From Pseudomonas psychrophila HA-4 (lineage in GTDB: Bacteria > Pseudomonadota > Gammaproteobacteria > Pseudomonadales > Pseudomonadaceae), in assembly GCF_000282975.1 (NCBI RefSeq), contig NZ_ALJC01000100.1:62001-126000 (forward strand): a DNA stretch of 64,000 nt. Direction: 5' to 3'. Of the stretch, positions 1 to 9,893 are shown in pieces. The first letter of the stretch is position 1, and each line of letters begins with the position of its first letter. The position numbers and the translations under genes were made by a program. The notes below the pieces were generated by a model that made no database searches, was not told the DNA's origin, and saw only the letters and a list, made by a program, of their open reading frames with translations.

Positions 1-488
<488 letters not shown>

Positions 489-506
489 GCGCCTTCGGAG
501 GAATGA

Positions 507-1061
507 ATGATGGCTTCTTTTTTACGTCCGGCCCTGAGCCTGATGCTGTTGATGACCGCCATCACTGGCGTGGTTTACCCGCTGGTTGTCACCGGCATCG
601 CCCAAGTTGCCTTCCCGGCGCAGGCCAATGGCAGCCTGGTGCGAGACAGTACAGGGAACGTGGTGGGGTCGGTGCTGATCGCGCAAGACTTTACCGGCGA
701 CAACTGGTTTCATCCACGGCCGTCGGCGGGGGCGTTTGCCACGGTTTCTAGCTCGGCGAGCAACTTGGCGCCGAGCAACCCGGCCTTGGCCGCGCGGGTT
801 AAAGAGAGTGCTGTGCAGCTTTCCGTGCCTGATCAAGGTCCGGTTCCCCTGGCACTGTTAACCACCTCGGGCAGCGGCCTGGACCCGCACTTGCCACCAG
901 AGGCAATACGCTATCAACTGGCACGGGTTGCGGCAGCGCGTAATGTGCCGGTAGAAACGCTTGAGCAACTGGTGCAAAAACACATCGAACAGCCGCTGGT
1001 AGGTCCGCCGGTGGTTAACGTGTTGTTGTTGAACCAGGCGCTGGCGCAGCTCAAAAGCTGA
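507..1061 (+). CDS. kdpC: Potassium-transporting ATPase subunit C
   Basis: KdpC is the small single-span subunit that stabilises the KdpFABC complex and raises the ATP affinity of KdpB. The 184-residue product has one N-terminal membrane helix (about residues 8-30) with the family's [14 protein letters not shown] signature. A soluble domain follows with [20 protein letters not shown] and, near the end, a conserved stretch around [15 protein letters not shown]. Length is normal for the family. ATGs occur at 503, 507 and 510. The 503 ATG is in another frame, and 507 is best placed behind the GGAGG at 497-501. It is co-transcribed with kdpB. Confidence 0.97.
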   Translation: MMASFLRPALSLMLLMTAITGVVYPLVVTGIAQVAFPAQANGSLVRDSTGNVVGSVLIAQDFTGDNWFHPRPSAGAFATVSSSASNLAPSNPALAARVKESAVQLSVPDQGPVPLALLTTSGSGLDPHLPPEAIRYQLARVAAARNVPVETLEQLVQKHIEQPLVGPPVVNVLLLNQALAQLKS

Positions 1062-1068
1062 CTTCAAT

Positions 1069-1136
1069 CTGTAGGGGCGAACGGGCTCACGATTTTTTAA
1101 AGATCAAAAGATCGCGAGGCAAGCTCGCTCCGACAG
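1069..1136. repeat. GATC-palindrome intergenic repeat, copy 1
   Basis: This fills most of the kdpC-kdpD gap. It begins CTGTAGGGGCGA, has a central stem ATTTTTTAAAGATCAAAAGATC, and then GCGAGGCAAGCTCGCTCCGACAG. The same layout recurs at 29122-29175, 45127-45177, 54869-54944 and 57509-57592, with a core-less version at 52708-52733. It could fold in RNA and shift expression between kdpC and kdpD, but that is inference. Confidence 0.75.
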
Positions 1137-1163
1137 AAGTTATGTATTCATTAGGTAGGTGCC

Positions 1164-3830
1164 ATGACAAATTCCGGTCGCGCCGATGCGCTGTTAGCTG
1201 ATTTGCCTCGCGCTGGTCGTGGGCGGCTTAAAGTGTTTCTTGGTGCGGCCCCCGGTGTGGGCAAGACCTACGCCATGCTGCAAGCCGCCCATACTCAACT
1301 GCGCCAAGGGGTCGCGGTGTTGGCCGGGGTGGTCGAAACCCATGGTCGGGCCGAGACCGAGGCTTTGCTCAACGGTTTGCCCCAGCAACCCATGCTGCGT
1401 TCTGAGTACCGGGGTGTGCAGCTCGAAGAAATGGACCTCGATGGCCTGCTCGCGGCTCAACCAACCTTGGTGCTGGTCGATGAACTGGCCCACAGCAACG
1501 CCCCCGGCAGCCGCCATGCCAAACGCTGGCAAGACGTACAAGAACTGTTGGCCGCGGGCATCGATGTCTACACCACCGTCAACGTCCAGCATCTCGAAAG
1601 CCTCAACGATCAAGTGCGTGGCATCACTGGGGTGCAGGTACGTGAAACCCTGCCTGACTGGATCGTTCAGGAAGCCTACGAACTGCTGCTGATCGACTTG
1701 CCGCCGCGTGAATTGCTGGAGCGGCTGCGCGAGGGCAAAGTCTATGTGCCCGAGCAGGCGCGGGCGGCCATTGATGCGTTTTTCTCCCAGACCAACCTCA
1801 ACGCCCTGCGCGAGCTGGCGATGCAGACCGCCGCTGTGTACGTCGACGATGAACTCGACAAAGGCTATCGCCAACAAGGGCAGTCGGCGCCCGCGTTACG
1901 TGGCCGCTTGTTGGTGGGCATTGATGGCGATGTACATGCCGAGCGTCTGGTGCGCCATGCGAGCCGGGTCGCGGAGCGGCGGCACTTGCCTTGGAGCTTG
2001 GTGCACGTCGACAACGGCAGCGCCCGTGACGAGCAATCGCGTTTACGCCTGCAAAACGCTCAGCAATTGGCCGAAAGGCTGGGCGGGGAAGTGGTGCTGT
2101 TGCGCGCGGGTGAAGTAGCCAAAACCTTAATCCAGCACGCCAGTGAACGGCGTGCCAGCTTACTGCTGGTGGGGCAGTCACGGCTGACGTGGCGTCGACG
2201 TGTGTTCGGTGGCGGGCTGGCGGCGCGCTTGTTGCGTAATTCACACGGTCTGGAAATCAACGTACTCGACAACGAGCAGTCCTGCGAGCCCGCCGTGAGT
2301 CGTGGCAAACATGCGCTGGTGTGGTTTGACTATGGCTTGGCGCTGGTGGCAACGGTGCTGGCCAGTGCGTTGGCATGGGCGGTCGCCAGTGTGTTGGCGC
2401 TGCCCAATATCTCGCTGGTATTTTTGGCCGCGGTGTTGCTGGTCGCTGTGCGCAGTAGCCTAGGCCCCGCGTTGGCCTGTGCTGCGCTGTCATTTCTGGC
2501 GTACGACTTTCTATTTATTCCCCCCAACTTCTCGTTAAGCATTCAGCGTGAAGAAGACGTACTGACGCTGTTGTTTTTTTTGCTGATGGCTGCGCTCACC
2601 GGCAACTTGGCGGCCCGTCAGCGCAGGCAACTGCAAGCGTTGCGTGACACTCAGGAAGAAACCACGCAGTTACTCGACCTGTCGCGCAAGCTCACGGCAG
2701 CGACGGATCGCCAAGCGGTGATCAATGCGGCGGCTCAGCATTTGAGCGCCTGGCAAGAACTCAATGTGTGCCTACTCAACCGTGATGGCAGCGGCGGCTG
2801 GACTGTCGAAACCGGCGGCCCGCTGCACTTTAACGAATCGGAAAGAGCCGCTGCCGATTGGGCTTGGACACACGACCAACCGGCGGGTAAAGGCACGGGC
2901 ACCTTGCCAATGGGCAATTGGTGGTGGTGGCCATTGAGTGCTGAAGAAGGGCCGTTGGCCCTGCTTGGGGTTTGCCCTAAAGAGGGTCAGCAACTGAGCG
3001 GCCAACGTCGGCGCTTGCTGATGGCACTGAGCCAGCCGCTGGCACAGGCGCTGGCCCGTGCACGCTTGGCGCAAGACCTGGAAGCGGCCCGTTTGCACGG
3101 CGAAACCGAACAATTGCGCAGCGCGTTACTGGCGTCGGTGTCCCATGACTTGCGCACCCCGCTGACCACCATGCGCGGCAGCATCGATACCTTGCTGGCC
3201 TTGGGCGAGGCCATCGCGCTGGCTGATCGACGCGAATTGCTCGAAGGCACCCGCGATGAAGCCGAGCGTCTGGATCGCTACATACAGAACTTGCTAGACA
3301 TGACCCGGCTTGGCCACGGCGCCTTGAAGCTGGCCCGGGACTGGGTCTCACCCGCCGACATTGCGGGCAGCGCCTTGAACCGATTGCGCACCGTGCTGGC
3401 GCCGTTGCAGGTACACGTCGATGTGCCGCCACAACTGCCATTGCTCCACGTTCATGCCGCCTTGATCGAGCAGGCGCTGATTAATGTGCTGGAAAACGCT
3501 GCACGCTTCTCGCCGCCTCATGCTCAGTTGCAATTGAGCGCAGGTGCTGACGAAGGTGAGTTGTGGTTTTCCGTCAGCGATCAGGGGCCGGGTATTCCCG
3601 AAGAAGACCGGTCGAAGATTTTTGACATGTTCTACACCGCTGCCCGTGGAGATCGCGGGGGGCAGGGCACGGGGCTTGGGTTGGCGATTTGTCAGGGGAT
3701 GGTCGGCGCGCATGGTGGCCGCATCACCGTGGGCGACGGCATTGGCGGGCAGGGCACCTGCATCACCTTGTATTTGCCGTTGCGCGATCAACCGGCCATG
3801 GATCAGGAAGAGGCGGAGCGTGAAGACTGA
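1164..3830 (+). CDS. kdpD: Osmosensitive potassium-channel sensor histidine kinase
   Basis: KdpD is the inner-membrane sensor that phosphorylates KdpE under potassium limitation. The 888 residues show the full family order. The N-terminal KdpD domain has the Walker A motif GAAPGVGKT near residues 27-35 and DELAHSNAPGSRHAKRWQD near 105-125. A universal-stress-like domain spans about 245-365, and four close-packed membrane helices lie at about 388-485. A GAF-like region follows, then HisKA with the phospho-acceptor histidine in SHDLRTPL (about residue 661), and an HATPase with NVLENAARF, DQGPGIP and GTGLGLAI. The start ATG follows AGGTAGG. It lies 102 bases after kdpC, across a palindromic repeat, and 36 bases before kdpE. 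Confidence 0.98.
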   Translation: MTNSGRADALLADLPRAGRGRLKVFLGAAPGVGKTYAMLQAAHTQLRQGVAVLAGVVETHGRAETEALLNGLPQQPMLRSEYRGVQLEEMDLDGLLAAQPTLVLVDELAHSNAPGSRHAKRWQDVQELLAAGIDVYTTVNVQHLESLNDQVRGITGVQVRETLPDWIVQEAYELLLIDLPPRELLERLREGKVYVPEQARAAIDAFFSQTNLNALRELAMQTAAVYVDDELDKGYRQQGQSAPALRGRLLVGIDGDVHAERLVRHASRVAERRHLPWSLVHVDNGSARDEQSRLRLQNAQQLAERLGGEVVLLRAGEVAKTLIQHASERRASLLLVGQSRLTWRRRVFGGGLAARLLRNSHGLEINVLDNEQSCEPAVSRGKHALVWFDYGLALVATVLASALAWAVASVLALPNISLVFLAAVLLVAVRSSLGPALACAALSFLAYDFLFIPPNFSLSIQREEDVLTLLFFLLMAALTGNLAARQRRQLQALRDTQEETTQLLDLSRKLTAATDRQAVINAAAQHLSAWQELNVCLLNRDGSGGWTVETGGPLHFNESERAAADWAWTHDQPAGKGTGTLPMGNWWWWPLSAEEGPLALLGVCPKEGQQLSGQRRRLLMALSQPLAQALARARLAQDLEAARLHGETEQLRSALLASVSHDLRTPLTTMRGSIDTLLALGEAIALADRRELLEGTRDEAERLDRYIQNLLDMTRLGHGALKLARDWVSPADIAGSALNRLRTVLAPLQVHVDVPPQLPLLHVHAALIEQALINVLENAARFSPPHAQLQLSAGADEGELWFSVSDQGPGIPEEDRSKIFDMFYTAARGDRGGQGTGLGLAICQGMVGAHGGRITVGDGIGGQGTCITLYLPLRDQPAMDQEEAERED

Positions 3831-3866
3831 TATTCTTTGGCCATACTTTTGCCGCGATGAACTGTC

Positions 3867-4553
3867 ATGAGCCTGCCCGCGACTGTTTTAGTCATTGATG
3901 ATGAGCCCCAGATTCGCAAGTTCTTGCGCATCAGTCTGGTGTCTCAAGGCTACAACGTGCTGGAAGCCGCGACCGGGGCTGAAGGCTTGAGCCAAGCGGC
4001 GTTGAACAAGCCGGACGTACTGGTGCTGGACCTGGGCTTGCCGGACATGGACGGCCAACAGGTATTGCGCGAGTTTCGCGAGTGGTCCAATGCGCCGGTG
4101 CTGGTGCTCTCGGTGCGCGCCAGTGAAACGCAAAAAGTTCAGGCGTTGGATGGCGGGGCCAATGACTACGTGACCAAGCCATTTGGGATTCAGGAATTTT
4201 TAGCGCGCATCCGCGCCTTGCTGCGTCAGGCGCCCACGGGTGAAGCCCAGCAAGCGGCGGTTGAGCTGGGCCCGTTAACCATCGACCTGGCGTTTCGCCG
4301 GGTGCTGCTCGACGGTGTGGAAGTGGCGCTGACGCGCAAGGAATACGCGGTGCTGGCGCAACTAGCGCGGCATCCGGGCCGGGTGATTACCCAGCAGCAA
4401 CTGCTCAAGGATATTTGGGGGCCGAGCCACATCGAGAACAGTCACTACCTGCGCATTGTGGTCGGCCATTTGCGCCAGAAACTGGCTGATGAGCCAACCT
4501 CGCCGCGTTTTATCGCCACCGAGGCCGGGGTCGGTTATCGGCTCTTGAGCTGA
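3867..4553 (+). CDS. kdpE: Kdp operon response regulator (OmpR/PhoB family)
   Basis: KdpE is the DNA-binding partner of KdpD and activates the kdp operon. The 228-residue protein has a receiver domain with the acidic pair DD at residues 11-12, the phospho-acceptor Asp55 in VLVLDLGLPD, and the conserved lysine in NDYVTKPFG. A winged-helix output domain follows, ending in GVGYRLLS as in OmpR-type regulators. The ATG at 3867 has only a weak ribosome-binding site, which fits translation following kdpD. Its end faces the end of the next gene, with 7 bases between them. Confidence 0.97.
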   Translation: MSLPATVLVIDDEPQIRKFLRISLVSQGYNVLEAATGAEGLSQAALNKPDVLVLDLGLPDMDGQQVLREFREWSNAPVLVLSVRASETQKVQALDGGANDYVTKPFGIQEFLARIRALLRQAPTGEAQQAAVELGPLTIDLAFRRVLLDGVEVALTRKEYAVLAQLARHPGRVITQQQLLKDIWGPSHIENSHYLRIVVGHLRQKLADEPTSPRFIATEAGVGYRLLS

Positions 4554-4560
4554 AATTTCG

Positions 4561-5616
4561 TCAGAGGTGCATGCGTTGATCCGCTTCGTAGCGATCCAGC
4601 GTGTCCTTGGCGATTTCACGGCCTAAAGCGATGAGCTCCGGCGCTTTGTAAAACTCAAAAAAACGGCACACCCGTTTTGGCACGTTGATCAAAATGTCGG
4701 GTGGGTAGCCCGCAATCTTGTATTGCGCCAAAGAGGTTTGCATCACTTCAAAACTCTGGTTGATCAAATCCAGTAGCGACGCGGGGCCGACGTTGTCGAC
4801 GATGACCGAGCCCGTGGCCGATTTTGGCGCGCCTTCGTTGGCGAGGGCGGGTTGCCGGCTTTTTGGATAGGCTGACTCAAGCCAAGGGTTGGGTTGCTCT
4901 TCAACGGGCTGCTCGGCAAACGGCTTGAGCATTTCCTGTTCTAGGTTGCGCAGGTGTTCGGCCTGTTTGGTGCGAAACGGAATGTGCGAGCCCAGCGAAC
5001 TCATCAAATTATCAAAGCGCCCTTTAAACGCTGCCGGGCGCTGAATGACGGGTAATTGATAGTGGTTTTGTGTGGTTGAGTTCAGGTTTACGGCGACGAT
5101 CAGGTCGCAATGGCTGGACACCACCGGGACGATGGGCAAAGGGTTGAGCAAGCCGCCGTCAACCAGCATTCGGTTGCCCTGCATCACGGGGGTGAACAGG
5201 CTAGGAATAGCGGCAGAAGCACGCATGGCTTGGTGCAGGCAGCCTTCCTGAAACCATATTTCCTGTTGGTGGGTCAGGTCAGTGGCAACGGCTGTGTAGG
5301 GGATGCGCAGGTCTTCGATGTTGATTTCGCCCACGATATTACGTATTTGCCCAAAGACTTTTTCACCCCGAATGGCCCCCAGCCGAAAACTCACGTCCAC
5401 CAAACGCAGAACATCCAAGTAATCGAGGCTTTGAATCCAGTCGCGGTACTGATCCAGTTTGCCCGCCGCATAAACGCCTCCGACCACCGCGCCCATCGAA
5501 CAACCGGCAATACAGGCGATCTCGTAGCCACGGCTTTCGAGTTCTTCTATTACGCCGATATGGGCATACCCACGCGCGCCACCTGAGCCTAGTACCAATG
5601 CAATACGCTTTTTCAT
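4561..5616 (-). CDS. Patatin-like phospholipase, RssA/YlbK type
   Basis: This is a predicted cytoplasmic serine lipid acyl hydrolase of 351 residues. From the chosen start it reads MKKRIALVLGSGGARGYAHIG: the oxyanion-hole GSGGARG at 10-16, the nucleophile Ser40 in GCSMG, and the catalytic aspartate of the dyad in VDGG (about residue 153). The family is characterised in patatins and ExoU, but the substrate of this bacterial clade is not established. The reading frame is open for 21 more codons, but the ATG at 5616 starts exactly at the family N-terminus. After the catalytic domain there is a roughly 140-residue C-terminal part of unknown role. It converges on kdpE. Confidence 0.9.
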   Translation of the reverse strand: MKKRIALVLGSGGARGYAHIGVIEELESRGYEIACIAGCSMGAVVGGVYAAGKLDQYRDWIQSLDYLDVLRLVDVSFRLGAIRGEKVFGQIRNIVGEINIEDLRIPYTAVATDLTHQQEIWFQEGCLHQAMRASAAIPSLFTPVMQGNRMLVDGGLLNPLPIVPVVSSHCDLIVAVNLNSTTQNHYQLPVIQRPAAFKGRFDNLMSSLGSHIPFRTKQAEHLRNLEQEMLKPFAEQPVEEQPNPWLESAYPKSRQPALANEGAPKSATGSVIVDNVGPASLLDLINQSFEVMQTSLAQYKIAGYPPDILINVPKRVCRFFEFYKAPELIALGREIAKDTLDRYEADQRMHL

Positions 5617-5841
5617 GACGCGGCCCTTTGCCAGACAAGTGCTTACAATGCCTTTTTGTGGCGTGTAACGACAGCTCAAACCGTATCTGCCAGCTAGGCT
5701 GTAAAGGCGATCTGGCCTAGGGTGCTTTAAAGGATCAAAAGATCGCTGGGTACGCTTGAGCGTGCAGTATTTGGCATAAGGGCACTTTTAGGCCTGTAGC
5801 TCGTCTTAGTTGGCTGTGAACAATAATCTGAGGGATGAACC

Positions 5842-6120
5842 ATGAAAGCTTGGATCTGTGTGCCATTAATGGCAATTGCTTTGGCCGGTTGCGCGGGTAA
5901 AACGGTTTATCGTGACAGTTGCGGTACTCAGCTGGATGCGGCGTGGCATGAGCTGGATTTGGCCAAAGCTGAAGGTTTTGCAGGCACGGTCAGTTATTCC
6001 AAGGCGTTGTCTTTGCTGACGGCGGCAAAAACCCAGCAACAATTCGAAGCGTTTGAAGGCTGCACCACCAAAGCCGAGAAAGCGCGTTTCTATATTCGTG
6101 AGTCCCGTGCCGGGCGTTAA
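5842..6120 (+). CDS. Small predicted lipoprotein of unknown function
   Basis: The 92-residue product begins with a signal peptide and lipobox (ALAGC, lipidation Cys about residue 17), so it should be exported and lipidated. The mature part is short and helical, with two further cysteines (SCGTQ and EGCTTK) that could form a disulfide. I recognise no domain. It starts 22 bases after a GAGGGATG-like ribosome-binding region and lies 25 bases before the CHAD gene in the same direction, so the two may be co-transcribed. Codon use looks like its neighbours, so it is probably a conserved Pseudomonas gene rather than a chance reading frame. Confidence 0.75.
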   Translation: MKAWICVPLMAIALAGCAGKTVYRDSCGTQLDAAWHELDLAKAEGFAGTVSYSKALSLLTAAKTQQQFEAFEGCTTKAEKARFYIRESRAGR

Positions 6121-6145
6121 ATCGGGGTAACGGGGGAGGGAAAGG

Positions 6146-6916
6146 ATGTCTGATTTGGTTGATCGGATCGTAGTCAACTGCTTGCGCCTGGAGGTCAGGT
6201 TGCTGGCCTGTCAGGCGCGCTTGCAGGCTGAGACAGACCCAGAGGCGCTGCATGACCTGCGGACCACTGTGCGTCGTTTGCGCAGCTTGTTACGCCCGTT
6301 GCGGGGCTTGCCGGGCGTGGTTCAGCTTGAAATGTCGGCGTCTCAGGTCGGTGTGTTAACAACGCCATTGCGTGACCTGGAAGTGTTGGCCGCGCACCTT
6401 GAGCAACACGGTCACCCCGCACTGGCCACGCGACGTTTGAAACAGCTGGCAGGCAGTTATGAGCGGGTGGCAGACAGTACTGAGCTGTCGCAACTGCTGA
6501 TGATCCTGGATGTGTTCCCGAGATTTTTGCGCGCCTCCCAACGTGAAGGCTTGCTGCGCGGGTTGCGTGGGCGCATTGGCGCGGTGTTGGCCAAGCAGTG
6601 GAAGGCATTGCACAAAGCATTGAGTGATCCGGGTCACGACCGGCATGAAGTGCGGTTGTTGATCAAGCGCGTGCGTTATGGCGCCGAAGCCTATCCAGAA
6701 CTGGAAAGCATCCCCGCAGGGCTGATGAACCGGCTCAAAGACGCGCAAAAGGCTTTGGGTGAATGGCATGACGCCTGGCAGTGGTTGTTGCAGGCAGAGC
6801 AGCAGCCAGACCTGCAACCTTGCATCGAGCAATGGCGTGCAACGCTCAAGCGCAGCGAGAAACGCGCTGACCGGGCGCTGGTCAAATTGAGTGCGGCGCG
6901 GTTTAGCCGTGTATAG
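6146..6916 (+). CDS. CHAD domain-containing protein
   Basis: The 256-residue all-helical protein carries the hallmarks of a CHAD domain: DPEALHDLRTTVRRLRSLLRP near residues 32-52 and a second copy of the half-motif, DRHEVRLLIKRVRYGAEAYPEL, near 165-190. These conserved His and Arg/Lys residues line a basic groove, and CHAD proteins are known to bind inorganic polyphosphate. No CYTH (ThTP/triphosphatase) domain is fused to it. A polyphosphate-binding role is therefore the family expectation and not shown here. The ATG at 6146 follows GGGAGGGAAAGG. Confidence 0.88.
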   Translation: MSDLVDRIVVNCLRLEVRLLACQARLQAETDPEALHDLRTTVRRLRSLLRPLRGLPGVVQLEMSASQVGVLTTPLRDLEVLAAHLEQHGHPALATRRLKQLAGSYERVADSTELSQLLMILDVFPRFLRASQREGLLRGLRGRIGAVLAKQWKALHKALSDPGHDRHEVRLLIKRVRYGAEAYPELESIPAGLMNRLKDAQKALGEWHDAWQWLLQAEQQPDLQPCIEQWRATLKRSEKRADRALVKLSAARFSRV

Positions 6917-7055
6917 CATGTCGATTTCGTAGCAGTTGCGTGCGCCATATTGCTGCCTGACTGCTCTTTCAGCAGCTGATTTGGCGTAAATGAGTGCTGT
7001 GCAGCCTCAAGCAGATCAGTAGTATCGCGTCATATTTCTCTGCTTTGAGGTGTTT

Positions 7056-7853
7056 ATGCAGTTTTCAGAATTGGTCGACGCAGTGCGCAAAAATCCGTCA
7101 GACGTGACGATCTCTGAAGATTGGGGGCAGGGGCGTGCCAGTTTTGGCGGGTTGGTGGTGGCTTTGCAATACGAAGCCATGCTTGCTCAGGTGTCGGCCG
7201 AGCGTGCGTTGCGCTCGCTTGCCGTCACGTTTGTCGGACCTGCCGAGCCTGGCGTACCGATCAGTTTTGAAGTTGAGGTGCTGCGTGAAGGCAAGGCTGT
7301 CAGCCAAGTGCTGGGCCGTGCTGTGCAAAAAGGCCAGGTGGTGACACTGGTTCAAGGCAGCTTTGGTGCGGCCCGCGAGTCTGTGGTTAAGGTCGATAGT
7401 GTGCCTGCACCGCAAATGAAAGCGCCGCAAGAATGCCCGTTATTGCCCTACATCAAAGGCGTTACGCCAGAGTTTATGCGGCATTTGTCCATGGGCTGGG
7501 CAGTGGGTGCGTTTCCGTTTACCGGGCGTGGCACGCGGGAAATGGGCGGTTGGGTGCGTTTAGCGGGCGAGGTGGAAGAACAACCGTTGACTGAAACCCA
7601 TTTGTTGGCGCTGGTTGATGCGTGGCCACCGGCCTTGCTGCCGCTTTTGAACAAGCCGACTTCGGGCAGCACGCTGACGTGGACGGTTGAGTTTGTGCAA
7701 CCGCTGCCTCAGGCCAGCACCCTTGAGTGGTGCCAATACTTGGCAGTTATTGAGCATGCCCGTGACGGCTACGGCCATGTGGCGGCCAATCTGTGGGCCC
7801 CCAATGGCGAACTGATAGCGATCAGTCGCCAGACCGTAGCCATCTTTGGCTAG
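7056..7853 (+). CDS. Acyl-CoA thioesterase, double hot-dog family
   Basis: The 265-residue protein fits the two-hot-dog TesB-like thioesterases that hydrolyse acyl-CoA to free acid and CoA. The first hot-dog has GRASFGGLVVALQYEAM near residues 28-44. The second ends in a stretch around DGYGHVAANLWAPNGELIAIS RQT, typical of the family's C-terminal strand. The frame can begin at a GTG at 7050, but GAGG at 7047-7050 fits the ATG at 7056 with 5-base spacing, so I use that. It stands alone, 139 bases after the CHAD gene, and its end meets the end of the next gene on the other strand. Confidence 0.82.
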   Translation: MQFSELVDAVRKNPSDVTISEDWGQGRASFGGLVVALQYEAMLAQVSAERALRSLAVTFVGPAEPGVPISFEVEVLREGKAVSQVLGRAVQKGQVVTLVQGSFGAARESVVKVDSVPAPQMKAPQECPLLPYIKGVTPEFMRHLSMGWAVGAFPFTGRGTREMGGWVRLAGEVEEQPLTETHLLALVDAWPPALLPLLNKPTSGSTLTWTVEFVQPLPQASTLEWCQYLAVIEHARDGYGHVAANLWAPNGELIAISRQTVAIFG

Positions 7854-8120
7854 TCAAAAGGTTTTACTGCGCTGTGCCGCCTGAGCCTTGGCGTCTTGCT
7901 GACGGCTCTGGCGCTGTATCACCATGCCTGCACACAGAGCGACTAAGCCAATCACGGCGCTCGGTGCATCGTTGCTGAACACCCCAGAGGCCAACAGAAG
8001 AAAGGCCAGCACCATCATCGGTACAGCGATCAGGTGCACTGCCTGACGGTTGGCGCTGTGATTGCTCTGTGGGTTTGAGCGCCATTGCCAGGCGGGTAGG
8101 TTGGGATGACGTTTGCCCAT
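7854..8120 (-). CDS. Small membrane protein of unknown function
   Basis: The 88-residue product has a basic N-terminal tail (GKRHPNLPAWQWRSNPQSN) and then two hydrophobic segments at about residues 31-49 and 54-70, followed by a charged, glutamine-rich tail. It therefore looks like a two-span inner-membrane protein with both ends in the cytoplasm. AAGGAG at about 8128-8133 on the minus strand points to the ATG at 8120; the frame also has a TTG two codons upstream. The N-terminal pattern faintly resembles Mpo1/DUF962-type proteins, but it is too short for me to assign it. Confidence 0.65.
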   Translation of the reverse strand: MGKRHPNLPAWQWRSNPQSNHSANRQAVHLIAVPMMVLAFLLLASGVFSNDAPSAVIGLVALCAGMVIQRQSRQQDAKAQAAQRSKTF

Positions 8121-8220
8121 GATCAATCTCCTTGTTTGAAGGGTTCAGTCGTGTCTGAACCGGATGAACAGAGAATAGGGCCGTGATGGGCGCACGGCGA
8201 ATCAAGTCTGGCTATTGGCC

Positions 8221-9702
8221 TTATAGCTTTAACTGACCAATGGCGCGGTTTAACTCTGCGGCCAGTGTTGCCAACTGGTTACTGGTGGTCGCCGAATCGA
8301 CGGTTTGCTGGACGGTGTTTTCAGTCACATCGCGGATGCTGACCACGGCCCGGTTCATTTCTTCCGCAACCTGACTTTGCTGCTCGGCGGCCACGGCGAT
8401 TTGCGTGTTGCTTTCGCGCATCTGCGCCACTGCGTGGGTAATCTCGGCCAGGGCGGCGCCTGCTTCCTGTGCTTGTTGCACACAATCGTCGGCCTTGAAG
8501 GAGCTTTCCTGCATAAAGTCCACCGCATCGCGGGTGCCTGCTTGCAAGGCTGACACCATTGAGGTTATTTCGTCGGTGGACGTTTGTACGCGTTTGGCCA
8601 AGTGCCGCACTTCGTCGGCGACGACCGCAAAGCCGCGCCCCATCTCGCCCGCCCGTGCGGCCTCGATGGCGGCGTTGAGTGCCAGCAGGTTGGTCTGTTC
8701 GGCAATGCTGTGGATCACATTGACTACGCTATTGATCTTCTGACTGTCTTGCGCCAATTGCTGAATCATCTCGGCGGTTTTTTGTACCCCGTCAGACAGG
8801 CTGGCGATGGAGTGTTGCACTCGACTGACCACCTGCTGCCCGCTGCCGGCTAGGTTGTCGGCGGTTTGCGACAGATCTCGGGTGGCGCCTGCGTGTTGTG
8901 CGATGTGATAAACCGTGGCGGTCATCTCATTAATTGCGGTCGCGGCCTGATCGGTCTCACTTTGCTGGCCGAGCATGCCGTTTTGCACGTCATTCATGCT
9001 GCTGGCCAAGCGCGCAGCCCCGGCGTCAAGTTGCGCTGCGGTGTCAGCCACCGTGTTCACCACGCGCTGGTAACCCGCTTGCATGGCGTTGAAAGCGTTG
9101 GCCATCTGCCCGACTTCATCCGTGCAGGCCAGTGGCACGCGAGCTGACAAGTCCCCAGTTTTTTCGACATGCAACATCACGTCTTTAAGGGTGTTGAGTT
9201 GGCTGAGCAAAAAGCGGATCAGCAATTGGGAGGCGCCGAGCATGGCCAGCATCAACACCAAGACGGCCATCGCATAATTGGGTAAACGTTCAACGAACAC
9301 TTGAGCCAAGCTTGGTGCATAAGCCAGTACGGCGACTTTTTGGCCATTCTCGCGGGTGACCACTGCGGCCCCTGATAACGGGTTTTGCCCAAACAGCGGC
9401 ATGCGATTGATCGACACCCAGCCGTTGGCATTGCTCAACTGCGAAAGTGGCTGATCGTTGAGCGTCGGGACATCATCGGGCGCGATGTGCAGTAGATCAC
9501 GGGCTTCAGGCCATGCTTGGGCCGCGGGCCAGACACTGAGTAAATTCGCTTGGGCCTCGGCATTGCTCTGTGCAGCGTCACTGCGCGATTGCTGTTCGAG
9601 TTGCACGGCATACAGCACCAACAGCAACGTCGTGACAAAGGCCACTGCATTTACGGCCCAGAATTTGTACTTAAGCGAGATGTTGCTAAGCCAGGCACCC
9701 AT
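8221..9702 (-). CDS. Methyl-accepting chemotaxis protein
   Basis: This is a transmembrane chemoreceptor of 493 residues that would signal through CheA/CheW. It has an N-terminal helix (about 12-30), a short periplasmic sensor region of about 110 residues with no domain I recognise, and a second membrane helix (about 142-165). A HAMP linker follows, then the signalling hairpin with its invariant tip [20 protein letters not shown] near residues 334-354. There is no C-terminal CheR-docking pentapeptide: it ends IGQLKL. The frame opens 13 codons earlier, but the ATG at 9702 (MGAWLSN) matches where such receptors usually begin. The ligand cannot be predicted. Confidence 0.93.
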   Translation of the reverse strand: MGAWLSNISLKYKFWAVNAVAFVTTLLLVLYAVQLEQQSRSDAAQSNAEAQANLLSVWPAAQAWPEARDLLHIAPDDVPTLNDQPLSQLSNANGWVSINRMPLFGQNPLSGAAVVTRENGQKVAVLAYAPSLAQVFVERLPNYAMAVLVLMLAMLGASQLLIRFLLSQLNTLKDVMLHVEKTGDLSARVPLACTDEVGQMANAFNAMQAGYQRVVNTVADTAAQLDAGAARLASSMNDVQNGMLGQQSETDQAATAINEMTATVYHIAQHAGATRDLSQTADNLAGSGQQVVSRVQHSIASLSDGVQKTAEMIQQLAQDSQKINSVVNVIHSIAEQTNLLALNAAIEAARAGEMGRGFAVVADEVRHLAKRVQTSTDEITSMVSALQAGTRDAVDFMQESSFKADDCVQQAQEAGAALAEITHAVAQMRESNTQIAVAAEQQSQVAEEMNRAVVSIRDVTENTVQQTVDSATTSNQLATLAAELNRAIGQLKL

Positions 9703-9795
9703 GGAAGGTCTTCTCTGATTTTGCGGAAACAATATTGGCAAGGTGCCATCATTGTGCCGCTACTCAGTAAAGGCAGTGTTGATGTGGGTCAAGGA

Positions 9796-9890
9796 CTGTA
9801 GTCGCTGCCGGAGGCTGCGATGGGCAGCGTAGCGGCCCTGTTTGTGGACAACCAGGGCCCTTCGGACCTTATCGAAGCCTGCGGCAGTTG
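9796..9890. repeat. GTAGTCGCTGCC-type intergenic repeat pair
   Basis: The sequence CTGTAGTCGCTGCCGGAGGC opens the element and a near-complement, AAGCCTGCGGCAG, closes it. Inside are GCGGCCCTG/CAGGGCCC arms. It lies directly past the tatD stop codon, so it can fold into a large stem-loop in the tatD transcript. The composition resembles Pseudomonas REP-type palindromes. A smaller relative lies at 58972-59005. Confidence 0.7.
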
Positions 9891-9893
9891 GGG